A stretch of DNA of 64,000 nucleotides from an uncultured Prevotellaceae bacterium (GCA_946540735.1 CAMNIN010000006.1:35498-99497), one strand, 5' to 3'. Positions 19,707 to 29,792 are shown, counted from the first letter of the stretch. The notes: a model not told the origin generated them from the sequence alone. Numbers and translations are program-made.

Positions 19707-22700
19707 ATGAGTAAGAGAATTACAACTATCACAGTGAGCATGTTGGCATTGCTCTTCATGCTTGCGACCCCTTCATTTGCCCAGCGGGTGGACCGTCCTG
19801 TGAAGGCAAAGAAGACCACGGCCTTTGAACTGGCCAACAACAAGGCGGAACTGTTCAAGAAGTATCCTGCCCTGCAGAATGCCCGCACCACATTGCGGCA
19901 AGAGAATTCTGTTCTGAAGAACACCGTCGTGGGACAGCTCCAGAAGATCGACCGCAAGGCCCTCAAGGCCGGTGACGGTACAATTCTGACTGGTAACATG
20001 ACTTACGATGCTACAGAGGCTTTGACTTTGGGCCTCTATGAATTCGCCTCCTCGGAGAATCCCGAATTCAAGGAAATCAACACGAACAAGTATTTCAGCT
20101 ACAACAACGCAGGTGGTGCTGTGGTAGATGGCGTCTACTATTTCGTGGAGTATTTCAGTTTCTTCGGCATGGTCTTCACTTACACCTATGCTTATGATAT
20201 CAACAATGATGAGTGGCTTGTTGAGGAAGAGGGCTCAGATTACGTCGATATCATCGCAGACGGTGCCAATGTCGCTTATGACGCGGCTACAGGCAAGACC
20301 TATGGCGTGTTCTACAATGCTGACCTCACAGGACTGGAGTTCGGTACGATCGACTACACCACCTTCACCCGTACAGGAGTGCTGCCCACTCCGGCTCACA
20401 TGGAAGAGTATATCAACATGGCCAGCGACGGCAAGGGCAACCTCTATGCTGCTACTTTGAGCGGCGAGATCTACAAGGTTGATCCCACGACAGGTGGTGA
20501 GACCCTCGTTGCTTCCACCGGCATGACCGTTGACGCCTATATCCAGGGTGCTACTCTCAACGCCAAGAACAACGTATATTACTGGTCATTCCTGGCCAAC
20601 TCAGGTACTTCTGCAGGTATTGCTGAGGTCAACCTGACCACAGGTGAGACCAATGTCGTGCCTTTCCCGAGTGTTTATGAGTTCAATATGATTAATGTGC
20701 CGGCACCCGCTGCTGAGCCCAACGCTCCTGCCGCTGTCGACAACCTGAAAGCTTACATCGAGAATGCAGCACCCAACAATGTCTTTGTGTCCTTCGTGCT
20801 GCCTACTAAGACCTTCGACGGCGAGAGCGATCTGACAGGTATCCTCGAGTACTCCATCCTTGTGAATGGTGAGGAAGCCCTGAAAGGCAGCGGCCAGCCC
20901 GGTGCCCAGGTGATCCACAAGATCGAGAACGTGCCGACCGGCAACACCACCATCACCGTGATTCCGCGCAGCGTTGTGGGCAATGGTGCCAAGGCAACGA
21001 CGAAACTGTGGGTAGGCGCTGACGCACCAGCATCTCCCGATCCCGCTACTCTGGCCATTGAGGGCGACAAGGCAACCGTGACATGGACCGCTCCTACGAT
21101 GGAAGGTGTGCATGGCGGTTATGTCAACACCAGCAACGTGACCTATACCGTGACCCGTTATCCCGACAAGGTGGTCGTGGCCGAAGGTATCAGTGAGACC
21201 ACCTTTGAGGAGACCGTCGACATCAGCAGTCTGAAAGTCTACAGCTATGGCATCACCGCCAACTATGGTGAGGCAAGCAGTGTAGAAGCCATCACCAACC
21301 GTGTGAAAGTGGGTGATGCCATCGTTCCTCCGTTCAAAGAGGACTTCATGGATCCCGAGAGTGCTTCTTTGATCTACACCGCACTTGATCTCAACAACGA
21401 CGCCTCCAGCTGGTCGCTGGGTACAGGTTTTGCCCGCTACACCTATAACGGAAAGAATTCCGGTGATGACTGGCTCCTCACTCCCGACATCAAACTCCAG
21501 ACCGGTAAGCTCTACATCGTCAGCTTCACTGTCGGAGCCTATTCCTCATCGTACCCTGAGCGTCTCGAGGTGATGATGGGTCAGGGTCAGGATCCCACCG
21601 CTTATGGTATCACCCTGCTTGAGCCCACCGACTTCGCCGATGGTCTGCCTCATACCTATGAGGTGCCTGTCACTGTCGAGGCTGATGGAACCTTTAACAT
21701 CGGATTCCACGCCATCAGTGATGCCGACATGTTATACATGGAGGTTTATGGCTGGTCTATCAGTTCACCGCTCGACTTCGGTGCTCCTGCCCTCTCCACC
21801 AACATGGAGGTTGTGCCTGGTGCCAAGGGTGCGCTCAACGCAACCATCAACTTCAACGCTCCTACCAAGACCATCAACGACGAGGCACTCAGTGAAATCA
21901 CCAAGATGGTGCTGAAGAACCAGAAAGGCGAGGTAGAGGCCGAGTTTGAGAATCCTGCTCCCGGTGCTGCACTCTCTGCTGCAGTGACTGTCGAAGACAA
22001 CGGCATCTACACCTACACCGTGACCGGTTACAACAGCAAGGGTGAGGGTCTCACCGCTTCTGCAAGTGCCTTCATCGGCGTCGACACACCGGCAGGTCTG
22101 GAAAACATCGCTGGCCGTGACAATTTCGATGGCACAGCCACCATCACATGGGCTGCCCACACCGACAAGGGTGCCAACGGCGGTTATGTAGATCCGGAGT
22201 CAGTGACCTACCGTGTCTACGCTGTTGAGGGCGGCTATCTCGGCGACGTGCTGGCAGAGACCAAGGACCTGCAGTATGTGCTGGCTTCCGATGCTATCGA
22301 GAAAGGTCCGGAAGGACTTGTCCAGGTTGGTCTCTCCGCATTCGTCGGTGACGCAGAAGGTCCCATCTACGCAGGTGCTGTGGTTGGCGGTGATGCCAAC
22401 ACGCTCCCCTATGCAGAGTCATTCCCCAACCAGTCTGTCTCTCACTACTGGTGGGTAGAGACACTCCAGGGCAATACTTGGAATATCTACACCGACTCAT
22501 CTGATGAAGATGGCGGTTGCGCAGGTTTCGTCGCTGGTAGCGCAGGTGCTTCTGGTACGCTGAACACAGCCAAGATCTCCGTGAAGGGAGCCGCCAGTCC
22601 CAAGCTCATCTTCGACTGGGCTGCAGTTCCTGGTGATGACCTGAAGGTATCTGTCCTTGGCAATCGTCAGGATGGCAGTGCACCCGTCGTGCTCAAGGAG

Positions 22701-24254
22701 ATCGACGTGAAGAACCTGACCGGTGATCTCGAGTGGCATACCGAAGTGGTTGACCTCAGTGCATTCACCTCTGATCCTTATGTCATCCTCTCCTTCCTTG
22801 CAGAGGCTGGTGAGGCAGGCGTGGCATTTGAATTTGACAACCTCCTCGTCAATGATTTCTATGCTAACGACCTCTTCGTGGAACTGACCGCACCGAGAAG
22901 CGTCGCCGCAGGTGACGAACTCACAGCAACTGCTGTTGTGGGCAACTCCGGTGAGAACAATGTCGCCGCAGGCGAGTACAGCGTGGTCTTCAGTGTCAAT
23001 GGCAAGGAATTTGCCACTGTGACCGAGACACCTGCCCTTGCAGCCTACAGAGGTGTCAATGTGGTACAGGCTACCTACAAGCCCACTCTCTTTGACGAAG
23101 GCATGATGAACATCAAGGCTGAGGTGGTGTTCGACCGCGACCTCGACGTCGAGAACAACGTTGCAGAACGCTCAGTCAACCTGAAGGTTCCTGCATTGGC
23201 ACGCGTCAATGACCTTACCGCCGAGACCGGTGGCTGGCCAGCCGTCCAACTGAAGTGGAGTGCACCTGTGCAGCAGGCTTCCGAGGGAACTATCATCACC
23301 GAGGACTTCGAGGACCAGACCGTCTACGAGCCGTTCTCTGTTGGTGGCATCACTACCGACATCCACACCGGTATGCTCGGACAGTGGAAGGTTGTTGATG
23401 GCAACAATGGTACAGGTACCTACGCAGTCAACGGTTACTCCAACTATGCCAACTGTTACGCACCGATGGGCTTCCAGGTGTTCAATCCTGAGCTTGCCGG
23501 CTTCGATCTGAGCGATCCCGCTTATGCAACCATGGTGGCTCCCAACTCTGGCAGCCAGATGCTCACCTCCTGGTGTATCCAGGGTGTGACCGACCACTGG
23601 CTCATCTCACCGCTGCTCTCTGGCGACGCACAGACCATCAGCTTCTTCGCAAGTGCCCCGACTTTGGATTATGGTAACGAGCTCTATGAGATCTACGTTT
23701 CCAGCAGCGACAATGAGGTGACGAGCTTCGAGATTCTCGATAAGGGTGAGGTTTCCAGCACTGACTGGACCGAGTTCACTTACGAGTTGCCCGCAGGCAC
23801 GAAGTACTTCGCTATCCGTCATACGTCCAATGATGTCTTCGCTCTTGAGATCGACGATGTCACCTACACCTCTTCTTCCAGCAAGAAGTTTGTGATGGCC
23901 GACGGCAATGGCGTGACCGCTTACAACATCTACCGCGACGGCAAGGTGATTGCTACCGTGGATGCCAACACCACCAGCTACATCGATGTGAACGAGACCG
24001 ACGGTGAGCACACCTATTATGTGACCGCAGTCTATGGTGACGTCGAGTCTGGCTTGTCCAACGGCGCAACCGTGGTGACCGCCATCACCGAGCTCACCAG
24101 CGATGCAAGTCTGATGGATGCTGACATTACAGTCTACAGCACCAGCGGTGCGATGATCGCTTCTGGCAAGGGTGTCTATGGCCGCCTTGAGAAGGGTGTC
24201 TATGTGATCAAGAACAATGAGACAGGTGCTGTGAAGGGTGTTTCCAAGAAATAA
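19707..24254 (+). CDS. Large secreted multidomain protein: FN3 and cleaved-adhesin (choice-of-anchor J) domains
   Basis: 1515 aa with a signal peptide ending TPSFAQ. After an N-terminal propeller-like region (about 85-330) come fibronectin III-like segments (near 345, 445 and 795) and three jelly-roll domains of the cleaved-adhesin type, each starting with a P/D-F-E/K-F motif: PFKEDFMDP (about 542), YAESFPNQS (about 900), TEDFEDQTV (about 1198). DDWLLTP and DHWLISP are diagnostic strands. The tail ITVYSTSGAMIASGKGVYGR...KGVYVIK looks like a type A sorting domain of the type IX system. Similar domains in Porphyromonas gingipains bind haemoglobin and matrix proteins; for this protein adhesion is an inference only. 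It is monocistronic, with its own promoter and terminator. Confidence 0.82.
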   Translation: MSKRITTITVSMLALLFMLATPSFAQRVDRPVKAKKTTAFELANNKAELFKKYPALQNARTTLRQENSVLKNTVVGQLQKIDRKALKAGDGTILTGNMTYDATEALTLGLYEFASSENPEFKEINTNKYFSYNNAGGAVVDGVYYFVEYFSFFGMVFTYTYAYDINNDEWLVEEEGSDYVDIIADGANVAYDAATGKTYGVFYNADLTGLEFGTIDYTTFTRTGVLPTPAHMEEYINMASDGKGNLYAATLSGEIYKVDPTTGGETLVASTGMTVDAYIQGATLNAKNNVYYWSFLANSGTSAGIAEVNLTTGETNVVPFPSVYEFNMINVPAPAAEPNAPAAVDNLKAYIENAAPNNVFVSFVLPTKTFDGESDLTGILEYSILVNGEEALKGSGQPGAQVIHKIENVPTGNTTITVIPRSVVGNGAKATTKLWVGADAPASPDPATLAIEGDKATVTWTAPTMEGVHGGYVNTSNVTYTVTRYPDKVVVAEGISETTFEETVDISSLKVYSYGITANYGEASSVEAITNRVKVGDAIVPPFKEDFMDPESASLIYTALDLNNDASSWSLGTGFARYTYNGKNSGDDWLLTPDIKLQTGKLYIVSFTVGAYSSSYPERLEVMMGQGQDPTAYGITLLEPTDFADGLPHTYEVPVTVEADGTFNIGFHAISDADMLYMEVYGWSISSPLDFGAPALSTNMEVVPGAKGALNATINFNAPTKTINDEALSEITKMVLKNQKGEVEAEFENPAPGAALSAAVTVEDNGIYTYTVTGYNSKGEGLTASASAFIGVDTPAGLENIAGRDNFDGTATITWAAHTDKGANGGYVDPESVTYRVYAVEGGYLGDVLAETKDLQYVLASDAIEKGPEGLVQVGLSAFVGDAEGPIYAGAVVGGDANTLPYAESFPNQSVSHYWWVETLQGNTWNIYTDSSDEDGGCAGFVAGSAGASGTLNTAKISVKGAASPKLIFDWAAVPGDDLKVSVLGNRQDGSAPVVLKEIDVKNLTGDLEWHTEVVDLSAFTSDPYVILSFLAEAGEAGVAFEFDNLLVNDFYANDLFVELTAPRSVAAGDELTATAVVGNSGENNVAAGEYSVVFSVNGKEFATVTETPALAAYRGVNVVQATYKPTLFDEGMMNIKAEVVFDRDLDVENNVAERSVNLKVPALARVNDLTAETGGWPAVQLKWSAPVQQASEGTIITEDFEDQTVYEPFSVGGITTDIHTGMLGQWKVVDGNNGTGTYAVNGYSNYANCYAPMGFQVFNPELAGFDLSDPAYATMVAPNSGSQMLTSWCIQGVTDHWLISPLLSGDAQTISFFASAPTLDYGNELYEIYVSSSDNEVTSFEILDKGEVSSTDWTEFTYELPAGTKYFAIRHTSNDVFALEIDDVTYTSSSSKKFVMADGNGVTAYNIYRDGKVIATVDANTTSYIDVNETDGEHTYYVTAVYGDVESGLSNGATVVTAITELTSDASLMDADITVYSTSGAMIASGKGVYGRLEKGVYVIKNNETGAVKGVSKK

Positions 24255-24281
24255 ACATCATCCCTGTCTTTACTGATAAGG

Positions 24282-24311
24282 AGACCGCACTTTCGGGTGC
24301 GGTCTTTTTTT
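24282..24311 (+). terminator. Rho-independent terminator
   Basis: AGACCGCAC (24282-24290), loop TTTCGG, GTGCGGTCT (24297-24305), followed directly by seven T. A textbook intrinsic terminator for the large adhesin gene. Confidence 0.9.
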
Positions 24312-24351
24312 GCATTTTCATAAGATTTTTCTATGAAAACAGAATACAAGT

Positions 24352-24374
24352 TACAAAAATATTTTGTACTTTTG
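24352..24374 (+). promoter_or_regulatory. Candidate promoter with overlapping inverted repeat, C10 peptidase operon
   Basis: TACTTTTG at 24367-24374 fits the -7 consensus, but no clear TTTG lies at -33. TACAAAA (24352-24358) and TTTTGTA (24362-24368) form a 7-bp inverted repeat with 3-nt spacer that runs into the -7 box. The weak -33 and the overlapping dyad suggest a regulated promoter that needs or excludes a DNA-binding protein. Confidence 0.45.
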
Positions 24375-24431
24375 TAGCCTAAAGTATCAAGATCAGCATT
24401 TTATAAAAGAAATCCTATTTTATCATCTCAG

Positions 24432-26945
24432 ATGAAGACTTTCTTGTTGAGAAGACCCCTGATTCTATCCCTCATTGTGACCTTTTCCGTCCTGTCGGCA
24501 CAGGCCGCTCCACGTAGTAAAGCACAGATGAAGACTATCGCTCTGGAAAGGCTGCGTTCCACCGGAAAAATGGCCGCTCCAGGGATGCATTCGGACGTGG
24601 TGGAACTCAAGGCATGTGCTTCCCTCTCCCTCTTCGGTTATGAAGACGGTGCGTATGTGGTGGTGAGCAACGACGACCGCTTTCCTGCTGTTCTTGGCGT
24701 GTCGGACACCCCCTATTCTCATGGTGCCAATGCCAATTTTGAATTCTGGTTGCGCAGCATGAGCGTTGCTCTGGCCTATATGGCTGAGAACAATCTGCCA
24801 GCCCGCATCACCACCCCTGATCCGAATATCTACCCCACGAGTGTGGCCCCGCTGATGACCTCGAAATGGGACCAGCTCAATCCCTATAACCGGATGCTTC
24901 CTCCCGGCATCTACACCGGTTGTGTGGCGACGGCCATGGCCCAGGTGCTCAACTACCATAAAATGCCAGAGCATGGATACGGCACACGGACTATTCAGGC
25001 CAAGGGCACCCCAGTGACCGCCAATTTCGAGGAAGACTATTACGATTGGGATAACATGCTCGATGTCTACCGCGGTGTGCAATACAACGACGCGGAGGCT
25101 GATGCTGTCGCCCTGCTCATGCGTGACTGTGGCGTGGCCGCCAACATGAGTTATGGTACAGCAGTGGATGGTGGCAGTGGCGCCTATTCCACAGATGCCG
25201 CCAGTGGACTTCGCACCTATTTCGGTTTGGAAGATGCGAAATGCGTGGAACGTTCGAAGTATATCGAGCCCGACTGGATGGATTTGGTCTATAATGAGTT
25301 GAGCAACAACGGTCCTGTCTATTACGGTGGCACCGACATGTCGCAGTTTGCCGGGCATGCTTTTGTGCTTCATGGTTATAATGAAGAAGGAATGGTCTAC
25401 GTCAACTGGGGATGGAGTGGCGATGATGACGGTTATTATGACATCTCCCTGCTTAATCCTCCAGGCAATCGTTTCAGTTCCGATCAGGACATGATCATCG
25501 GCATCGCCGGCAGCGGCATCACTGATTTGGTGGGCGACACGGTTGAACTGGCCCAAGCCGGTGAACTGGCCCAGTGCCTGCATGCCGAGGAAAACGTTAT
25601 CGGATGGCTCAAGGTGAAAGGAAATATCAATGGCACCGACCTCAAAACCATCCGGAGGATGGCAGGCTGTGATGAGCAACTCAAACGCACCAAAGGCCGC
25701 CTGCGCAGTATCGACCTCACTGAGGCCCGTCTGGTGAGTGGAGGTGACGCTTATGTAGAGGCGGAAAACCAGGTCCTGAAGTCCCGTGACGACGCGCTGG
25801 GTGAGAAAGCTTTTTATGGTTGCCGCACGTTGAACACCATTTTGCTGCCTTCGTCCATCACCCGTATCGGACAAGCCGCATTCGCAGGTTGTTCGTCATT
25901 GGACAGCATTCTCATACCAGAGAACGAAGCACAGGATTTCCTGATCCGCAACCACACCCTTTTCCTCAAGAGCGATACCCTGAGCATCTACCAGGTATTG
26001 CCCGTTTTCAGGGGGAAATATGAGATTGAGAAAGGTGTGACGCAAATCGGCGATTACGCCTTTGCAGGATGCTCCCGTATCAGTGGCGTGGTTGTGCCCT
26101 CTACAGTCGCCCGCATTGGCAGCCATGCTTTTGCCGGTTGCACAGGGTTGACCACCCTTCGCCTGATGCTTGTCAATGTGCCGGAAACCGGTGCAAATGC
26201 CGTGGATGGAGTCTATACCAGTTCCTGCAAGCTCTATGTGCCGGCAGGGTCGAAAGATCGCTACAAGCAACATGCACAGTGGGGCCTGTTCGCCAGTGGT
26301 GCCGGGCACGACAACATCGTGGAGTTCGGTTCGGCCATCACCGCCCGCAATGCAGGGCGTTATTATGGTGAGGAGAATCCCCTCCTGGGTTATAAAATCT
26401 CAGGTGACATTCCCAACGGAGAGCCTGAGTTGGTGTGTGAGGCCACGGAAGAATCCCCTGCCGGACAGTATCCCATCCGTGTGCTTCGCGGCACCATCAC
26501 CGATGAAATCGTGGAACTCTATGATGGCGTCCTCTTCGTGTGGCAAGTACCCCTTAAGGTATCGACAGGTGATTACACCCGCATGGAGGGAGAAGAGAAC
26601 CCGGATTTCGAACTGACGTATGATGGTTTCGTACGCGGTGAGGATCTCAGCGTGATTACCCGTCTCCCCGTGGCCACCTGTGAGGCCCGCCCCGACTCAC
26701 CAGCCGGAGTCTATCCCATCACCATCTCTGGTGGCGAGGCACAGAATTATTCGTTCAAATATACAGCCGGAACCCTTACCGTCGAGCCCAACCCCGATGG
26801 CATCCGAGAAGTGGGTGACGCAGCCAACCATCATTACGATGTCTATACCACCGACGGACGGAAAGTCAAGACAGGGGTGGCCTCACTCCAGCAGTTGCCG
26901 AAGGGTATTTATGTGGTGGACGGCAAGAAAAGAGTTGTGAAATAA
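24432..26945 (+). CDS. C10 (streptopain-type) cysteine peptidase with BspA repeats and MBG domains
   Basis: 837 aa: signal peptide (LILSLIVTFSVLSAQA), propeptide with VVVSNDDRFPAVLG, then the C10 catalytic domain with Cys164 in YTGCVATAMAQVLNYH and His309 in AGHAFVLHGY, followed by VNWGWSGDDDGYYDI. After it come BspA-like leucine-rich repeats (GEKAFYGCRTLNTILLP, DYAFAGC, SHAFAGC), two MBG-type Ig-like domains (about 635-790) and a short tail YDVYTTDGRKVKTG...LPKGIYVV resembling a type IX sorting signal. Relatives are streptopain and Prevotella interpain A, which degrade host proteins. The adjacent gene, 9 nt away, is a paralogue of the same architecture. Confidence 0.9.
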   Translation: MKTFLLRRPLILSLIVTFSVLSAQAAPRSKAQMKTIALERLRSTGKMAAPGMHSDVVELKACASLSLFGYEDGAYVVVSNDDRFPAVLGVSDTPYSHGANANFEFWLRSMSVALAYMAENNLPARITTPDPNIYPTSVAPLMTSKWDQLNPYNRMLPPGIYTGCVATAMAQVLNYHKMPEHGYGTRTIQAKGTPVTANFEEDYYDWDNMLDVYRGVQYNDAEADAVALLMRDCGVAANMSYGTAVDGGSGAYSTDAASGLRTYFGLEDAKCVERSKYIEPDWMDLVYNELSNNGPVYYGGTDMSQFAGHAFVLHGYNEEGMVYVNWGWSGDDDGYYDISLLNPPGNRFSSDQDMIIGIAGSGITDLVGDTVELAQAGELAQCLHAEENVIGWLKVKGNINGTDLKTIRRMAGCDEQLKRTKGRLRSIDLTEARLVSGGDAYVEAENQVLKSRDDALGEKAFYGCRTLNTILLPSSITRIGQAAFAGCSSLDSILIPENEAQDFLIRNHTLFLKSDTLSIYQVLPVFRGKYEIEKGVTQIGDYAFAGCSRISGVVVPSTVARIGSHAFAGCTGLTTLRLMLVNVPETGANAVDGVYTSSCKLYVPAGSKDRYKQHAQWGLFASGAGHDNIVEFGSAITARNAGRYYGEENPLLGYKISGDIPNGEPELVCEATEESPAGQYPIRVLRGTITDEIVELYDGVLFVWQVPLKVSTGDYTRMEGEENPDFELTYDGFVRGEDLSVITRLPVATCEARPDSPAGVYPITISGGEAQNYSFKYTAGTLTVEPNPDGIREVGDAANHHYDVYTTDGRKVKTGVASLQQLPKGIYVVDGKKRVVK

Positions 26946-26954
26946 CGATAGAGT

Positions 26955-29474
26955 ATGAAGAAGAGATACTATATATGGGTTTTGTCGCTACTGGTCACCA
27001 CTGTGGCCAGTGCGGCACCTCGTAGTGTGTCGCAGATGAGAGGTGCCGCTGCGCAGGTGCTCTCCGCCTCAGGCAACAAGGCCCATGCCCCCTTGCATCA
27101 GCAAGCACTGAGCCTGTTGGCCTCCAGTGCCGACTATGCCGTTTACGGCTATCCCGAAGGCGGCTTTGCCATTATTTCCGCCGATGATGCCTTGCCAGAG
27201 GTGCTCGGCTATTCCATGAAACGCTACGAAGCCAGTGAGGGGAACCCTAATTTCCGTTGGTGGTTGTCGATGGTCACCGCAGCGTCGAGAGAGGTGCGCA
27301 GCGGCGTGGCAAAGGCCCCAGCTATCGTCTATCCCGACACCACCCGTTTCAAGGCCAAGGTGCCTACACTGATGACATCAGAGTGGGGCCAGGACACTCC
27401 ATTCTGGAATTTCTGTCCAGTGAGGGGTGATACGTGCTTGACAGGTTGCGTGGCTACGGCGATGGCTCAGATTCTCTATTACAACCGTGCCCCCGAGCAG
27501 GGCAAAGGGAGTCACTCCATGAACAGTTATGGAGATCTTCTGACAGCCAATTTCGGCGAGACCACCTATGAGTTTGACAAAATGCGCGATCTCTATTATG
27601 AAGAGACTTACAGCCAGGAAGAGGCCGATGCCGTAGCCTTGCTCATGTCGCATTGCGGCATCGCCGTCGACATGGACTATAGTCCGGAAGGTTCCGGGGC
27701 CTATTCCCATACCGCAGCCAACGCCCTGCGCAACTACTTCGGTTATGACAACGCCAGGTTTGTCAACCGTAATTCCTACAATGAGAAAGATTGGATGAAC
27801 CTCATCTATGACGAATTGAGTCATGGGCGAGTCGTCTATTACAGTGGTGTCGACCCCGACCCTGTGGATGGTGGCGGTCATGCCTTTGTCATCGATGGGT
27901 ATGACGAGCACGGACTGGTGAGTGTCAACTGGGGATGGAATGGTACGGAAAACGGTTATTACACCGTTTCGCTGCTCAATCCACGCACCTATTCCTTCAG
28001 TGTGCAGCAAGATATGATCATGGGTTTGCAGGGTGATCCCCTTCGTCTGGTCTCCTATGCTGTTGATGTGAGAAAAGCCGGGATGCTGTCAGCCCAGATC
28101 CCCGACTCGCTGTTGTATCGGATCTCGTCGCTGAAGGTGACTGGCGACCTTGACAACACCGACCTGGGTGTGATCCGGCAAATGGCCGGCCGCAACACCG
28201 ACGGTACAGGCACAAAAGGCCATCTGGCCCATTTGGATCTCTCCGAAGCCCGTTTTGTGGGAGGAGGCAGTCCATATCTCAGGGAGGATGGGAAGTCGTA
28301 TACCAGCGGTGCTGATGTTTTGGGCGACAAAGCCTTTTATGGTTGTCGTCAGTTACGCACCTTGATACTGCCAGCATCGCTCAAATCGATCGGCGTGGGA
28401 GCCTTTGGCTTCTGCACGAAACTTGACAGTCTCATCGGACTGCGCGACAGCAAGGAGTGCGACTATGTCTTCGATGGTCAGGCGCTTTACAGCCGAGCCG
28501 ACACCACGCATCTGCTCATGGTGCTGCCCTCGGTGACGGGTACCTATGCAGTGAAACCCGGTGTGACCGTGGTCGGCGACTATGCCTTCTCTTCCTGCCA
28601 GTATATCAAGAGTCTCTCGCTCCCCTCGTCAGTGAATCGCATCGGCAGGGAAGGTTTGTATTGCTCTTGGAAGCTCCAGCAGATCAAGGTTGTCTCTCAT
28701 GAGCCCATTTCCGTGGGTTTGGACGGACTCACAGGCATCCGCAAGTCATCGTGCAAACTTCTTGTGCCAGCGGGGAGCAAGGAAAAATACAAGCGCCATG
28801 CAGCGTGGGGTACTTTCTATGACTCTGGTAGCGACGGCTATGACAATATCGTGGAGTTTGGCAGTGCCGTCATGGCCCGCAATGCAGGAAAGGACTATGG
28901 AGACCCCATGCCCAAACTGGGTTACAGTATCAGTGGCGATATGCCCAATGGCACGCCTGAGATATGGTGTGATGCTGATGAAAGCACGCCGGCCGGTACC
29001 TATCCCATCCACGTCGGTCCAGGAAGCATCACCGACGAGGTGGTGGAGTATTTTGATGGTGTACTGACTGTGTGGAAAGCCCGGTTGAGTGTCAGTGTTG
29101 GAGAGTACACCCGTTATGAGGGACAGGAGAATCCTGATTTCACCTTGTCGTATGAGGGTTTCAAACTCGGCGAGGATGTCGACGTGCTCAAGGCATTGCC
29201 CGAAGCCTATTGTGAGGCTACGCCAGCATCGCCAGCTGGAGAATATCCCATTATGATCAGTGGTGGAGAAGCCGACAATTACCAGTTCCGCTTTGTGAAG
29301 GGCGTGCTTAAAGTCGTGCCGGATCCGACAGGTATTCATGATATCATGGCAGAACAGCAGCCGATGGATATCTATACCCTCGATGGAAGAAGAATAGCTC
29401 AAGGAATTACTTCTTTAAAAGGTATTCCAGCGGGAACCTATATCCTAAAAGGAAAGAAGTTAATAGTGAAATAA
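26955..29474 (+). CDS. C10 cysteine peptidase, tandem paralogue
   Basis: 839 aa with the same layout as the preceding gene: signal peptide (WVLSLLVTTVASA), propeptide (FAIISADDALPEVLG), catalytic domain with Cys165 in LTGCVATAMAQILYY and His309 in GGHAFVIDGY, BspA-like repeats (GDKAFYGCRQLRTLILP), two MBG-type domains and the tail MDIYTLDGRRIAQG...PAGTYILK. It is clearly a tandem duplicate, but well diverged, so the duplication is not recent. Differences in the substrate-facing loops, for example DTCLTGC preceding the nucleophile, suggest different specificity. The stop is followed by a long non-coding repeat region. Confidence 0.9.
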   Translation: MKKRYYIWVLSLLVTTVASAAPRSVSQMRGAAAQVLSASGNKAHAPLHQQALSLLASSADYAVYGYPEGGFAIISADDALPEVLGYSMKRYEASEGNPNFRWWLSMVTAASREVRSGVAKAPAIVYPDTTRFKAKVPTLMTSEWGQDTPFWNFCPVRGDTCLTGCVATAMAQILYYNRAPEQGKGSHSMNSYGDLLTANFGETTYEFDKMRDLYYEETYSQEEADAVALLMSHCGIAVDMDYSPEGSGAYSHTAANALRNYFGYDNARFVNRNSYNEKDWMNLIYDELSHGRVVYYSGVDPDPVDGGGHAFVIDGYDEHGLVSVNWGWNGTENGYYTVSLLNPRTYSFSVQQDMIMGLQGDPLRLVSYAVDVRKAGMLSAQIPDSLLYRISSLKVTGDLDNTDLGVIRQMAGRNTDGTGTKGHLAHLDLSEARFVGGGSPYLREDGKSYTSGADVLGDKAFYGCRQLRTLILPASLKSIGVGAFGFCTKLDSLIGLRDSKECDYVFDGQALYSRADTTHLLMVLPSVTGTYAVKPGVTVVGDYAFSSCQYIKSLSLPSSVNRIGREGLYCSWKLQQIKVVSHEPISVGLDGLTGIRKSSCKLLVPAGSKEKYKRHAAWGTFYDSGSDGYDNIVEFGSAVMARNAGKDYGDPMPKLGYSISGDMPNGTPEIWCDADESTPAGTYPIHVGPGSITDEVVEYFDGVLTVWKARLSVSVGEYTRYEGQENPDFTLSYEGFKLGEDVDVLKALPEAYCEATPASPAGEYPIMISGGEADNYQFRFVKGVLKVVPDPTGIHDIMAEQQPMDIYTLDGRRIAQGITSLKGIPAGTYILKGKKLIVK

Positions 29475-29569
29475 GTGACCTTTTTTTAAGTTTTGAATGA
29501 ATGGGGGGCTGCGGCGTTTGGTACGTCGTAGTCCTTTTTTTTAGCTCCGTATGAAATTCGGGTTTGTAT

Positions 29570-29706
29570 GGGTGCGGGATTGTTGTGGGGTGTGGGACTT
29601 GTCGCGGGGTGTGGGATTTGTCGCGGGGTGTGGGATTTGTATTGGTGTGTTGGATTGTTGTGGTGTGCGGGATTTGTATTGGTGTGCGGGGTTGTTGTGG
29701 GGTGTA
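29570..29706. repeat. G/T-rich minisatellite
   Basis: Six or seven imperfect units of about 19-20 bp built on GGGGTGTGGGATTTGTCGC and GGTGTGCGGGATTTGTATT. The plus strand is almost free of C, giving strong strand asymmetry. It lies between the second C10 peptidase gene and the REP element next to the RAYT gene. Short frames through it are low-complexity and are not genes. The region 29475-29569 holds nothing I recognise. Confidence 0.8.
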
Positions 29707-29718
29707 TAGAATGTCGTT

Positions 29719-29784
29719 CGGCCGGATTTGTAATCCGGCCGTAATGAGTATAAGGATTTGCAATCCGCTTTTAGATTGTAAATC
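29719..29784 (-). repeat. REP-like palindrome pair, RAYT downstream side
   Basis: A perfect 10-bp dyad, CGGCCGGATT-TGT-AATCCGGCCG (29719-29741), then a 12-nt connector and a second dyad GGATT-TGC-AATCC (29754-29766), and a third weaker one at 29774-29784. The order and connector are the reverse complement of the units at 30417-30633, so copies flank the RAYT gene in inverted orientation. This is the expected setting for REP sequences processed by a RAYT protein. Confidence 0.8.
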
Positions 29785-29792
29785 CGGATGAA

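Noticed and set aside
29407..29763. Minus-strand frame rich in Thr, Pro and His
   Set aside because: It is a low-complexity reading of the G/T minisatellite and has no promoter or conserved motif.
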